Shown here piece after piece: positions 13,990 to 21,984 of a stretch of 22,822 nucleotides of DNA. Every line of letters begins with the position of its first letter. The first letter of the stretch is position 1. Location of the stretch: NCBI GenBank assembly GCA_045545455.1, contig JAZQAY010000005.1, positions 1 to 22,822 of the forward strand. Reading direction: 5' to 3'. The position numbers and the translations under genes are program-made. This DNA is from RUG754 sp045545455 (lineage in GTDB: Bacteria > Bacillota > Clostridia > Peptostreptococcales > Anaerovoracaceae). The notes under the pieces are model-generated. The model searched no databases, was not told the DNA's origin, and saw only the letters and a list, made by a program, of their open reading frames with translations.

Positions 13990-15291
13990 ATGAAGATTTG
14001 CTCGAAATGCGGAAACATTCTTAAGGATGATGACGTTTTCTGCTCCAGATGCGGAGCGAAAACGTCGATTTTTGGTGTCGTTAAAAAGTCATCCGACAAG
14101 GCGTCCGTTAAAGATAAAAAGAGTTCCCTTGGTTATGGTAAGCTGAGGGCGGATACCCTGCCCGGGGACAGATATACCGCAGCTGTGGAACAGAATACCA
14201 TTGCTGTCACAGAATACCTGAAGAGGGCATCGGATCTGGAATGGCAGAGATATGAGCTGGAAGAGATCGGAAAGGAACTTGAGAAAGGACGTATGGAGAC
14301 CGAAGAAAGGATCTCTGCCGAAGATGAGGCTATCATGAGCTGCGAGAATAAGATCGAACTTGCGGATAAGCAGCTTAAGGACTATAAGAAGCTTGAATAC
14401 AGAAGGAAGGTCTTCAACTATAAGTTTCATTTTGATCTGAAGATCTTCGGGATCATTCTTGCGGTACTTCTTGTGATCTTCTTTGGCGGAAGAGCAGCCG
14501 GAGCATCGTTCCTTTCAGAGGAGAACTTCAGCACCGGACTTGCCGTTTTGCTTATCGTGCTCATACCTGTACTGGCGGTACTTGTGATCCAGGCTGTCAA
14601 ATATTTCAGAAGCAAGGCAGAACACGAGAAGCAGGAGGACGAGGCAACCCTCAGATACTCCGAAGAGCAGGAGAAACTTGAGAAAGAGACTATCGAATCG
14701 CTTAATAACGATATCAAGGATTACGAGAATATCATCAAAGAACATAAGAACGAGAAGGCCAGACTTGAGAAGATCGTGCTGACCGAGTATCAGCGCGAGA
14801 TCGAGGAGAATCAGGCATCCCTCGTTGAGGCAGGGAAGACGATGGAGGCCTTCTACGACGGTCACGCTCTCTATCCCAAGTACAGGAGCCTTATACCCGT
14901 CGCTACCATGTATAGTTTCTTTGATTCAGGAAGGTGCATAGATCTGACCGGCCACGACGGAGCCTACGGATATTACGAAAAGGAACTGAGATATAAGAAT
15001 ATAACCGAAGATCTGAGTGAGATCCTGGAGAAGTCGGAAGATACCAGAGGAGATCAGACTGCGGTTGGAGCCAGAGCGGAAGAGATAAAGAAGAACGCTG
15101 AAAGACTGGTGCAGTCCGTGAAGGATGCCATCGATAAGAACCTTGAAGCCAATCCGGACGGTTTCAACGTTTCCTCAAGGCTGAAGCATTCCGCTGATCT
15201 TCAGGAGTACAGAGATCAGGCGGATTCCATGAGACATGATTACATGGAATACTCCCAGAGCCTCAGGGTATCTTCAAGACGCTGGTTCTGA
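13990..15291 (+). CDS. Zinc-ribbon, coiled-coil, two-helix membrane protein
   Basis: The ATG at 13990 is five bases after GGAGG; an in-frame TTG at 13987 is too close to it. The 433-residue product has a zinc ribbon (C4/C7 and C18/C21), a Lys/Ser-rich linker, a long charged coiled coil (about 75-140), two adjacent helices (about 151-168 and 182-203) joined by a short outer loop, and a second coiled coil (about 206-290). The C-terminal part contains PKYRSLIPVATMYSFFDSGR near 300 and more helix. Both coiled coils are therefore cytoplasmic, as in a hairpin-anchored scaffold. It resembles in outline other zinc-ribbon membrane proteins of clostridia but I do not recognise a named family. Monocistronic. 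Confidence 0.8.
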   Translation: MKICSKCGNILKDDDVFCSRCGAKTSIFGVVKKSSDKASVKDKKSSLGYGKLRADTLPGDRYTAAVEQNTIAVTEYLKRASDLEWQRYELEEIGKELEKGRMETEERISAEDEAIMSCENKIELADKQLKDYKKLEYRRKVFNYKFHFDLKIFGIILAVLLVIFFGGRAAGASFLSEENFSTGLAVLLIVLIPVLAVLVIQAVKYFRSKAEHEKQEDEATLRYSEEQEKLEKETIESLNNDIKDYENIIKEHKNEKARLEKIVLTEYQREIEENQASLVEAGKTMEAFYDGHALYPKYRSLIPVATMYSFFDSGRCIDLTGHDGAYGYYEKELRYKNITEDLSEILEKSEDTRGDQTAVGARAEEIKKNAERLVQSVKDAIDKNLEANPDGFNVSSRLKHSADLQEYRDQADSMRHDYMEYSQSLRVSSRRWF

Positions 15292-15307
15292 TATATATGA
15301 GCATTTC

Positions 15308-15350
15308 AGGCTGATTAAACCTTTGAAACGGTTGAAATCAGCCTTTTTTT
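15308..15350 (+). terminator. Terminator of the zinc-ribbon/coiled-coil gene
   Basis: AGGCTGATT pairs with AATCAGCCT and, inside it, AACC with GGTT, giving a long stem with a small bulge and an 8-base loop, followed by TTTTTTT. Confidence 0.9.
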
Positions 15351-15360
15351 ATGTTATGAT
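15332..15360 (+). promoter_or_regulatory. Promoter of asnS, overlapping the preceding terminator
   Basis: TTGAAA (15332-15337)-N17-TATGAT (15355-15360). The -35 box lies in the right arm of the terminator stem. The start would be near 15367, about 31 bases before the ATG. Confidence 0.65.
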
Positions 15361-15397
15361 TCTAATTTAGAAATCTTAGTTACAAAGGAGTCTGATT

Positions 15398-16792
15398 ATG
15401 GAAACAACAACAGTAAGAGAGCTATTCAGGAACACCGAAAGATTCGGGGGTCAGGTCGTACAGGTGAAAGGCTGGATAAGGAATAACCGAAATTCCAACA
15501 AGTTCGGTTTCATCGATCTGAACGATGGTTCCTTCTTCAAGTCTGTGCAGGTGGTTTACGAAGAGGACTCCCTTGATAATTACAGCGAAGTAGCGAGATC
15601 ATACGTGGGAGCTGCCCTTGGAGTCAAGGGGCTTCTGGTACTCACACCCAATGCCAAGCAGCCTTTTGAGATCAAGGCGCAGGAAGTATGGGTAGAGGGA
15701 ACTTCAACTCCGGATTACCCGCTGCAGCCTAAGAGACATTCCATGGAGTACTTAAGAGAGATCGCATACTTGAGACCCAGGACCAATATGTTCAGCGCTG
15801 TATTCAGAGTGAGATCACTGGTGGCTTATGCTATCCACAAGTTCTTCCAGGAACAGAATTTCGTTTATGTGCATACACCCATCATCACCGGTTCAGACGC
15901 TGAGGGTGCAGGCGAGATGTTCAGGGTCACCACACTTGATCTGAACGATCTCCCCAGAACAGAGGACGGAAAGATCGACTTCTCCGAGGACTTCTTCGGA
16001 AAATCCGCGAACCTCACCGTATCCGGACAGCTGGAAGGTGAGATCTTCGCCCTTGCTTTCAGAAACATATATACATTCGGACCCACTTTCAGGGCTGAGA
16101 ATTCATATACTCCGCGCCACGCTTCGGAGTTCTGGATGATCGAACCTGAGATGGCCTTCTGTGATCTTAAGGGAGACATGGAAGTCATGGAGTCCATGGT
16201 GAAATATATAATCTCTTATGTGCTTGAAAACGCACCGGAGGAGATGGCGTTCTTCAACCAGTTCGTGGATAAGGGACTACTGGAGAGACTGGACAACATC
16301 CTTAACTCCGAATTCGGTCACGTGACATATACCGAAGCGGTAGACCTTCTCAAGAAATCCGGGAAGGAATTCCAGTATCCCGTTGAATGGGGTATCGACC
16401 TTCAGACTGAGCATGAGAGATATCTCACAGAAGAGATCTTTAAGAAGCCTATCTTTGTTACCGACTATCCGAAGGATATCAAGGCGTTCTATATGAGGGT
16501 CAACGACGATAACAAGACAGTAGCAGCCTGCGACTGTCTGGTTCCAGGAGTAGGCGAGATAATCGGAGGATCCCAGAGAGAAGAGAGACTCGACGTTCTT
16601 GAAGGAAGAATGAATGAGCTGGGACTTAACAAGGAGGATTACTGGTGGTATCTGAACCTTCGCAAGTTCGGAGGCGTTACACATTCAGGTTTCGGCCTTG
16701 GATTCGAGAGGATGATAATGTATCTCACTGGCGTACAGAACATCAGGGACGTGCTGCCGTTCCCGAGAACACCTAAGAACGCAGAATTCTGA
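15398..16792 (+). CDS. asnS: Asparaginyl-tRNA synthetase
   Basis: This 464-residue cytoplasmic class IIb enzyme charges tRNA-Asn with asparagine. An N-terminal OB-fold anticodon-binding domain (about 18-100, VQVKGWIRNNRNS) precedes the catalytic domain. Motif 2 is at about 231-250 (FRAENSYTPRHASEFWMIEP) and motif 3 at 429-445 (HSGFGLGFERMIMYLTG). The FRAENSYTPRHASEFWMIE form is diagnostic for AsnRS rather than AspRS. Length is normal. RBS AAAGGAG with good spacing. Presence of AsnRS means Asn-tRNA can be made directly, without relying only on amidation. Secure call. Confidence 0.98.
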   Translation: METTTVRELFRNTERFGGQVVQVKGWIRNNRNSNKFGFIDLNDGSFFKSVQVVYEEDSLDNYSEVARSYVGAALGVKGLLVLTPNAKQPFEIKAQEVWVEGTSTPDYPLQPKRHSMEYLREIAYLRPRTNMFSAVFRVRSLVAYAIHKFFQEQNFVYVHTPIITGSDAEGAGEMFRVTTLDLNDLPRTEDGKIDFSEDFFGKSANLTVSGQLEGEIFALAFRNIYTFGPTFRAENSYTPRHASEFWMIEPEMAFCDLKGDMEVMESMVKYIISYVLENAPEEMAFFNQFVDKGLLERLDNILNSEFGHVTYTEAVDLLKKSGKEFQYPVEWGIDLQTEHERYLTEEIFKKPIFVTDYPKDIKAFYMRVNDDNKTVAACDCLVPGVGEIIGGSQREERLDVLEGRMNELGLNKEDYWWYLNLRKFGGVTHSGFGLGFERMIMYLTGVQNIRDVLPFPRTPKNAEF

Positions 16793-16805
16793 TAAAGTAT
16801 TTAAA

Positions 16806-16831
16806 GGGGCCCGGACAGGGCCCTGTTTTTT
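16806..16831 (+). terminator. Terminator-like hairpin between asnS and the amidohydrolase
   Basis: GGGGCCC-GGACA-GGGCCCT (one G-U pair) is followed by GTTTTTT. The U-tract ends only five bases before the next ATG, so the hairpin also occupies the place where a ribosome site would be expected. Confidence 0.8.
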
Positions 16832-16836
16832 GAAGC

Positions 16837-18414
16837 ATGAAAGTATATAAAAACGCAAAGATATTTACAGCAGACAGGGATGATCCCTGGGCAAGCGTCA
16901 TTGGAGTAGAGGACGGCCGTATATCATACGTAGGAGATGAGGTCATACCCTGCGGGGGTGATGAAATAACGGACCTTGAAGGACGCACTGTGATCCCGGG
17001 TTTCATCGATTCCCACCAGCACTGCCTCCTCATGGCAAACTTCATCAAGGGCATTGCGGCTCTTCCCCCGAAGATCCATAACATGGCTGAACTCGCAGAG
17101 GCAATCAGTGAGGCTGAAATGACTCTCGAAGAAGGCAGATGGATAGAAGGCTGGGGCTACGACGAGGGCAAACTTGAAGAAAAAAGAAAACCTGACCGGT
17201 ACGATCTTGACAGGGGTTCAGCGGACACCCCCGTCGTGATGGTAAGAGCCTGTCAGCACATAGTCTCGGTCAATTCAAAAGCGCTGGAGATCGCGGAGAT
17301 CACGAAGGATACACCTGATCCTCCCGGAGGCGTGATAGGCCGTGATGAGGATGGTGAGCCGGACGGGATACTTTATGAGAATGCCAGAAACCTGGTGTAC
17401 AGATTAATGCCTGACGTGACTGAGGACGACGCCGCTGACAACATGAGAGAGTATGGGGACTTACTGGCATCCTTCGGCGTAACGGCGGTATCAGATCTTG
17501 GGGAACTGACGGGGCTGAAGTACGGCCGTATCTTTGAAAAGGCAATTGAAAAGGGGCTTAAAACCAAAGTTGGGGCATACTTTATCTGGGACTTCATAAA
17601 GGATGATCCGGATTTCGATCCGTCGATCCTGGGTACAGGTTCAGGCCGGCAGGTGATATATCCCGGCATCAAACTCATAGGCGACGGAAGCATTTCAGGC
17701 CATACGGCCTGGCTTGACAGACCTTATCCCGGGACTGATGACTGCGGACTTCCCACCTGTACCGAAAAGGATATAGGTGAAGCTAAAACTTTTGCAAGAG
17801 AGCATGGCTGCCAGCTGTCCATACACTGCATGGGAACTGCTGCCATAGACAGGACCATAGGGAAGCTTTGGAAGGAGAGACCCTGGATGGAAGGAGGCGT
17901 GCCCACCTTCAGGGTGGAGCATATAACCATGCCCTCGGAAACTGCCATGGAGAGAGCAGCGGAAGCCGGTATACCTTTCATAACCCAGCCGGTGTTTATG
18001 TTTGCAGAGATAGAGGCCTATCTGGAGAATCTCGGGCATGAGTGGACGAAGGAATGCTATCCCGTACGTACCTGGCTGGATAAAGGTATAAGAGTGGCCT
18101 TTTCAACGGATGCCCCCGCAACAGCCTGGGCTGAGCCCTATGATCCTTTCGTGAACATACAGGCGGCGGTCACCAGAAGAGCATGGGACGGCACGGACTG
18201 CGGACAGGACCAGAGAGTAAGCGTCGAAGAAGCGATAAGGCTCTATACTGCGGAGTCCGGTATCATGATGGGCTTTGATGACATAGGTATTCTTAAAGAA
18301 GGATATGCTGCAGATTTCGTGGTTCTGGACAGGGATATCTTCACGATCCCTGCGGAAAACATTTCCGAAGTCAGACCGGTCATGACATACATAAACGGTG
18401 AAAGAGCGTTTTAA
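16837..18414 (+). CDS. YtcJ-type metal-dependent amidohydrolase (amidohydrolase family 3)
   Basis: This 525-residue cytoplasmic hydrolase of the N-acyl/amide hydrolase superfamily has metal ligands H60 and H62 (DSHQH), the bridging-lysine candidate K279 (GIKLIGDGSISGHT), H330 (SIHCMG), H362 (RVEHI) and D425 (FSTDAP). N- and C-terminal beta-sandwich strands (MKVYKNAKIFTAD and ADFVVLDRDIFTIP) complete the fold, so the start at 16837 is well supported by protein content. No Shine-Dalgarno is visible, since the asnS terminator abuts the ATG. Substrates of this family vary widely and are rarely known. There is no informative neighbour. It may be read from leak-through past the hairpin or by weak initiation. 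Confidence 0.88.
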   Translation: MKVYKNAKIFTADRDDPWASVIGVEDGRISYVGDEVIPCGGDEITDLEGRTVIPGFIDSHQHCLLMANFIKGIAALPPKIHNMAELAEAISEAEMTLEEGRWIEGWGYDEGKLEEKRKPDRYDLDRGSADTPVVMVRACQHIVSVNSKALEIAEITKDTPDPPGGVIGRDEDGEPDGILYENARNLVYRLMPDVTEDDAADNMREYGDLLASFGVTAVSDLGELTGLKYGRIFEKAIEKGLKTKVGAYFIWDFIKDDPDFDPSILGTGSGRQVIYPGIKLIGDGSISGHTAWLDRPYPGTDDCGLPTCTEKDIGEAKTFAREHGCQLSIHCMGTAAIDRTIGKLWKERPWMEGGVPTFRVEHITMPSETAMERAAEAGIPFITQPVFMFAEIEAYLENLGHEWTKECYPVRTWLDKGIRVAFSTDAPATAWAEPYDPFVNIQAAVTRRAWDGTDCGQDQRVSVEEAIRLYTAESGIMMGFDDIGILKEGYAADFVVLDRDIFTIPAENISEVRPVMTYINGERAF

Positions 18415-18420
18415 ATCGTT

Positions 18421-18456
18421 GAGACCCTTGAAAACAGGGGTCTCTTGTATTTTTTG
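18421..18456 (+). terminator. Terminator of the amidohydrolase gene
   Basis: GAGACCC pairs with GGGTCTC, extended by T-G and T-A pairs inside, and is followed by TTGTATTTTTT. Confidence 0.85.
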
Positions 18457-18470
18457 TTGTTAAAAACCAG

Positions 18471-18499
18471 TTGATAAATAAAGGCTTGTTTGATATAAT
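18471..18499 (+). promoter_or_regulatory. Strong promoter of the EF-G2 gene
   Basis: TTGATA-N17-TATAAT with TGA before the -10 (extended -10). The start is near 18506, leaving a leader of about 58 bases. This fits the gene's high-expression codon usage. Confidence 0.8.
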
Positions 18500-18511
18500 T
18501 TATTTTAGGTA

Positions 18512-18526
18512 TGTGCCTAAGGCACA
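18512..18526 (+). other. Small hairpin at the 5' end of the EF-G2 mRNA
   Basis: TGTGCC-TAA-GGCACA is a perfect 6-base stem about six bases from the predicted 5' end. It may protect the mRNA from 5' decay. Confidence 0.4.
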
Positions 18527-18563
18527 ATTAATTTCGATTATCTTATTAGGAGGATCAAATATA

Positions 18564-20453
18564 ATGAAAGGCTACACAGCAGAAACTATCAGAAACGTTG
18601 CTTTGCTTGGCCATGGCGGAAGCGGCAAGACCACATTCCTTGAGGCAGCTCTCTTGGCAACAGGCGTTATTTCCAGACTTGGAAAGGTTGAGGATGGATC
18701 CACAGTATCTGACTACGACAAGACAGAGATCGAAAAAGGTTATTCCATCAATACAACTATCGTTCCTGTTGAATTCAACAAGGTAAAGATCAATTTCCTT
18801 GACACTCCGGGCTTCTTCGATTTCGCAGGCGAAGTTCAGGGCGCACTGAGAGCAGTAGAAGCAGCGGCTATCTTAGTTGATGCTTCCTCCGGCGTTCAGG
18901 TAGGAACCGAGAAGGCATGGGACGCTTGCACAGCAGCAGGAACACCCAAGTTCTTCATCATCAATAAGACCGATAAGGAACACGTAGACGTAGATCAGGT
19001 CATCGCAGACCTTCAGGCTAAATTCGGAACATCCGTAGTTACTCTTGACGACAGGGATGCTGTTTCTGAAGCCATCGCTGAAGTTGACGAGGAACTGATG
19101 GACATCTACTTCGAGAACATGGAGTTCACCGACGAGGAATTCAACCGCGGCTTATCCAAGGGTATCGCTCAGGGAGATATCTGCCCTGTATTCCAGTGCT
19201 CAGCCATCAAGGGCGAAGGCATCAAGGAAGTCCTTCAGAACATCATAGACATCGTACCTAAGGCTGATGCTGACGCATCCGGCAAGCCTGTAGCTTTCGT
19301 ATTCAAGACTCTGGCAGACCCGTTCCTCGGCAAGATCTCCCTTGCCAAGGTGGTTTCCGGCAAGCTTACACCCGGTATGGCTCTCTACAACCACAGAGCT
19401 GAGAAGGATGAGAAGCTCGGTTCAATGTTCTTCTTAAGAGGAAAGACACAGGGCGAGTGCCCTCAGGCTGTTGCAGGTGACATCGTTGCTTTCGCCAAGC
19501 TTCAGTTCACCAAGACAGGCGATGCGCTTTCCGATAAGAACAACGAAGTTGAAGTTGAACCCATCAACTTCCCTCAGCCTACGCTTTATATGGCTATCGA
19601 AGCTGCCGACAAGGGCGCAGATGATAAGCTTTCTTCAGGATTTGCCAGACTCACAGAGGAAGATCCTTCACTTGTACTTACCAGAAACGTTGAGACCAGA
19701 CAGACTCTGGTAGGCGGTCAGGGCGAGACTCAGATCAACATCGCTCTTTCCAAGCTTAAGGATAAATACGGCGTAGCAGTAAACGTAGTTCCTCAGAAGA
19801 TCGCATATCGTGAGACCATCAAGGGAACATCCGACGTACAGGGCAAGCATAAGAAACAGACCGGAGGTTCCGGACAGTACGGTGACGTTCATATCAGATT
19901 CTCACCTTCAGAAGAAGAATTCGAATTTTCCGAAGAGTTATTCGGCGGTTCCGTTCCCAAGCAGTACGTTCCCGCAGTTGAAAAGGGACTCCGCGAATGC
20001 ATGGAGAGAGGTCCTCTTGCAGGCTGCAAGGTACAGAACGTTAAAGCTGTATTATACGATGGATCATATCACCCCGTAGACTCCAACGAAAACGCATTCA
20101 AGACCGCTGCATCCCTGGCATTCAAGAAGGGTATCGTAGAGGCTAAGCCTTGCCTGCTGGAACCTATCATGAAGCTGGAGATCAACGTTCCTGCAGATTA
20201 CGTGGGAGCAGTAATGGGTGACCTTCCTACCAGACGCGGAAGCGTAATGGGTATGGATCCTCTTCCGGGCGGAAGACAGATGCTCCACGCTGAAGCTCCT
20301 CAGGCTGAACTCTTTGACTATGCCATCGTGCTCAGATCAATGACTCAGGCAAGAGGTTCCTTCACCATGGAATTCGCAAGATACCAGGAAGTTCCTGCTA
20401 TGAATGCTCAGAAGATCATCGATGCTCACAAGGCAGAAGAAGAGAACGCATAA
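18564..20453 (+). CDS. Elongation factor G paralogue (EF-G2 type), shortened G domain
   Basis: The start is ATG 18564, behind TTAGGAGG; in-frame codons further upstream overlap the promoter. The 629-residue translational GTPase has P-loop GHGGSGKT (16-23), switch-II DTPGFFDF (80-87), NKTD (134-137) and SAIKGEG, then domains II-V including the domain IV block HKKQTGGSGQYGDVHIRF. It belongs to the EF-G2/EF-G-like group, not canonical FusA, because the canonical AHIDAGKTT P-loop and DTPGH are replaced; F84 stands where the catalytic His would be. NKTD to SAIK spans about 75 residues, some 50 fewer than E. coli EF-G as I recall it, so most of the G' insert is missing. Codons are those of a highly expressed gene. 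Role in translation or ribosome handling is unknown; normal FusA must lie elsewhere. Confidence 0.9.
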   Translation: MKGYTAETIRNVALLGHGGSGKTTFLEAALLATGVISRLGKVEDGSTVSDYDKTEIEKGYSINTTIVPVEFNKVKINFLDTPGFFDFAGEVQGALRAVEAAAILVDASSGVQVGTEKAWDACTAAGTPKFFIINKTDKEHVDVDQVIADLQAKFGTSVVTLDDRDAVSEAIAEVDEELMDIYFENMEFTDEEFNRGLSKGIAQGDICPVFQCSAIKGEGIKEVLQNIIDIVPKADADASGKPVAFVFKTLADPFLGKISLAKVVSGKLTPGMALYNHRAEKDEKLGSMFFLRGKTQGECPQAVAGDIVAFAKLQFTKTGDALSDKNNEVEVEPINFPQPTLYMAIEAADKGADDKLSSGFARLTEEDPSLVLTRNVETRQTLVGGQGETQINIALSKLKDKYGVAVNVVPQKIAYRETIKGTSDVQGKHKKQTGGSGQYGDVHIRFSPSEEEFEFSEELFGGSVPKQYVPAVEKGLRECMERGPLAGCKVQNVKAVLYDGSYHPVDSNENAFKTAASLAFKKGIVEAKPCLLEPIMKLEINVPADYVGAVMGDLPTRRGSVMGMDPLPGGRQMLHAEAPQAELFDYAIVLRSMTQARGSFTMEFARYQEVPAMNAQKIIDAHKAEEENA

Positions 20454-20467
20454 TATTGAATTAGATG

Positions 20468-20494
20468 AGAGCCCGCTTAGTGCGGGCTCTTTTT
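20468..20494 (+). terminator. Terminator of the EF-G2 gene
   Basis: AGAGCCCGC / GCGGGCTCT is a 9-base GC-rich stem with a TTAGT loop, followed by TTTT. Confidence 0.92.
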
Positions 20495-20613
20495 ATCAAG
20501 GTATGAGGGGAACGTGTTTTGCGGTACCCCGAGAAGAGAGTTAAGCGGGGATGTTTGACATCTGGGTATTCGCCCTGTGCATACATACGCTCCAATCAGT
20601 TAAGGAGGACAAC

Positions 20614-21003
20614 ATGAGTAAAGTTATATCAACACCTAAGGCACCCGCAGCGGTTGGCCCTTATTCACAGGCTATACAGGTAAGTGAAGTAACCGATATC
20701 ATCTTCACATCAGGTCAGCTGGGACTGGTCCCTGAGACAGGTGAATTTGCGGAGGGCGGAGTTGTTGCCCAGGCCCGCCAGGCACTTGAAAACATAAAGG
20801 CTGTACTGGGGGAGTCGGGCCTTACCATGAAGAATGTAGTGAAGACTACGGTATTGCTTGCGGACATAGGAGACTTTGCTGCGGTAAACGCCATCTACGC
20901 GGAATATTTTGAGGAAGGAAGCTATCCGGCCCGTTCGGCTTTTCAGGTGGCTGCTCTTCCTAAAGGAGGCCTTGTGGAGATCGAGACGATAGCTGCCAGA
21001 TAG
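20614..21003 (+). CDS. ridA: RidA-family enamine/imine deaminase
   Basis: The start is ATG 20614 behind AAGGAGGAC; upstream in-frame codons give no RidA-like sequence. The 129-residue YjgF/YER057c/UK114 protein hydrolyses reactive 2-aminoacrylate-type enamines/imines to keto acids and ammonia, protecting PLP enzymes. Active-site residues are present: Y17 (GPYSQA), R107 (YPARSAF) and E122 (LVEIETIA). It acts as a cytoplasmic trimer. It stands alone. The upstream gap (20495-20613) contains a perfect -35 TTGACA at 20555-20560 but no good -10 at the right spacing, so the promoter is only tentative. Secure family call. Confidence 0.95.
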   Translation: MSKVISTPKAPAAVGPYSQAIQVSEVTDIIFTSGQLGLVPETGEFAEGGVVAQARQALENIKAVLGESGLTMKNVVKTTVLLADIGDFAAVNAIYAEYFEEGSYPARSAFQVAALPKGGLVEIETIAAR

Positions 21004-21052
21004 AAAAGCAATAGAAGAGCTGATCAAAAAACATTTTTTGTAAATCAAATCG

Positions 21053-21080
21053 TGTCCCCGGCTTACGGGGACATTTTTTT
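21053..21080 (+). terminator. Terminator of ridA
   Basis: TGTCCCCG-GCTTA-CGGGGACA has an 8-base stem, followed by TTTTTTT. It is 49 bases after the ridA stop. Confidence 0.92.
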
Positions 21081-21081
21081 C

Positions 21082-21110
21082 TTGAAAAAAGTTCAGATAC
21101 AGTATACAAT
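21082..21110 (+). promoter_or_regulatory. Promoter of the sufCB-like operon
   Basis: TTGAAA (21082-21087)-N17-TACAAT (21105-21110). The start would be near 21117, giving a long leader of about 118 bases before the SufC-like ATG. Confidence 0.65.
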
Positions 21111-21115
21111 GTATC
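21096..21115. promoter_or_regulatory. Inverted repeat over the -10 box (candidate operator)
   Basis: GATACA-N8-TGTATC, with a GTATAC core, covers the -10 element of the sufCB-like promoter. Its position suits a repressor. Fe-S assembly operons are often controlled by Rrf2-family regulators such as IscR; that link here is only inferred. Confidence 0.5.
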
Positions 21116-21187
21116 TTGCGGTCGTTTTTGAAGAAGACCGTTTAAAAAATATCAGGTGTGGTATAGCATACATATAAGGCAGAAAAC

Positions 21188-21216
21188 GGATCATATGCAG
21201 ACTGAAAAAATGATCC
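21188..21216 (+). other. Leader stem-loop before the SufC-like ribosome site
   Basis: GGATCAT (21188-21194) and ATGATCC (21210-21216) are perfect 7-base arms around a 15-base loop, ending about seven bases before the AAAAGGAG ribosome site. A further imperfect stem, CGGTC/GACCG (21119-21140), lies at the 5' end of the leader. Confidence 0.4.
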
Positions 21217-21234
21217 CTGCCAAAAGGAGAAGAA

Positions 21235-21984
21235 ATGCTTGAACTTAAAAATATCGTTTTCGACGTTACAGAAGAGGACGGATCCGTCAAGAGGATAATC
21301 GACGGAGTAAGCCTCAGACTGGATGAAAATAAATTCTACGTGGTGACCGGTCCCAACGGCGGCGGTAAATCGACCCTCGCCAGGATCATTATGGGTATCG
21401 AGAAGCCCACTTCCGGACAGATCCTTCTGGACGGAGTCGACATCACCGATAAGACCATCACCGAAAGAGCAAAGATGGGTATCAGCTTCGCGCTCCAGCA
21501 GCCGGTAAGATTCAAGGGCATCAAGGTCCACGATCTGATCAATATCGCTTCAGGGAAAGACCTTGGAACAGTAGAAGCCTGTGAGTATCTGAGTGCTGTA
21601 GGACTTTGTGCCAGAGATTATATCGAAAGGGAAGTCAACGCATCCCTTTCAGGCGGAGAACTGAAGAGGATAGAGATCGCGACGGTACTTGCAAGAGGTA
21701 CCAAGCTTTCAGTCTTCGATGAGCCTGAAGCAGGTATCGACCTCTGGAGTTTCCAGAACCTTATCCACATCTTTGAGACTATGAGAGAAGAGATCAAAGG
21801 AACTATCCTCATCATCTCACATCAGGAGAGGATCCTGAATATCGCAGATGAGATCATCATGATCGCAGACGGCAAGATCACCAAGACCGGCAAGAAGGAA
21901 GACATGATGATCGATATCATAGGTGCCACCCTGGAAGGCGGCATCTGCGGCAGAATGAATGCAGAAGAAGGAGGTGCAAGATAA
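21235..21984 (+). CDS. sufC: SufC-like Fe-S cluster assembly ATPase (SmsC type)
   Basis: This 249-residue cytoplasmic ABC-type ATPase powers Fe-S cluster building on its SufB-type partner. The nucleotide site is complete: Walker A GPNGGGKST (39-47), Q-loop Q88/Q89, signature LSGGE (138-142), Walker B with catalytic E163 (LSVFDEPEAGID) and switch H196 (ISHQ). The DEPEAGID form fits the minimal clostridial/archaeal SufC (SmsC) more than classical SufC. The RBS is AAAAGGAGAAG. The stop overlaps the start of the SufB-like gene (TAATG), so the two subunits are translationally coupled. Family is secure; the SMS subgroup is a good but unproven reading. Confidence 0.9.
   Translation: MLELKNIVFDVTEEDGSVKRIIDGVSLRLDENKFYVVTGPNGGGKSTLARIIMGIEKPTSGQILLDGVDITDKTITERAKMGISFALQQPVRFKGIKVHDLINIASGKDLGTVEACEYLSAVGLCARDYIEREVNASLSGGELKRIEIATVLARGTKLSVFDEPEAGIDLWSFQNLIHIFETMREEIKGTILIISHQERILNIADEIIMIADGKITKTGKKEDMMIDIIGATLEGGICGRMNAEEGGAR

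Noticed and set aside
18471..18563. N-terminal extension of EF-G2
   Set aside because: The stretch contains the -35 and -10 of the promoter. The ATG at 18564 has TTAGGAGG and begins at the conserved N-terminus.
20555..20583. Sigma-70 promoter of ridA from a perfect TTGACA
   Set aside because: The best -10 candidates at 17-19 base spacing match only two or three positions, so it is left as tentative and not listed as a feature.
21195..21242. 15-codon frame overlapping the SufC-like start
   Set aside because: No ribosome site of its own, and it lies in the arms of a leader stem-loop; probably chance.
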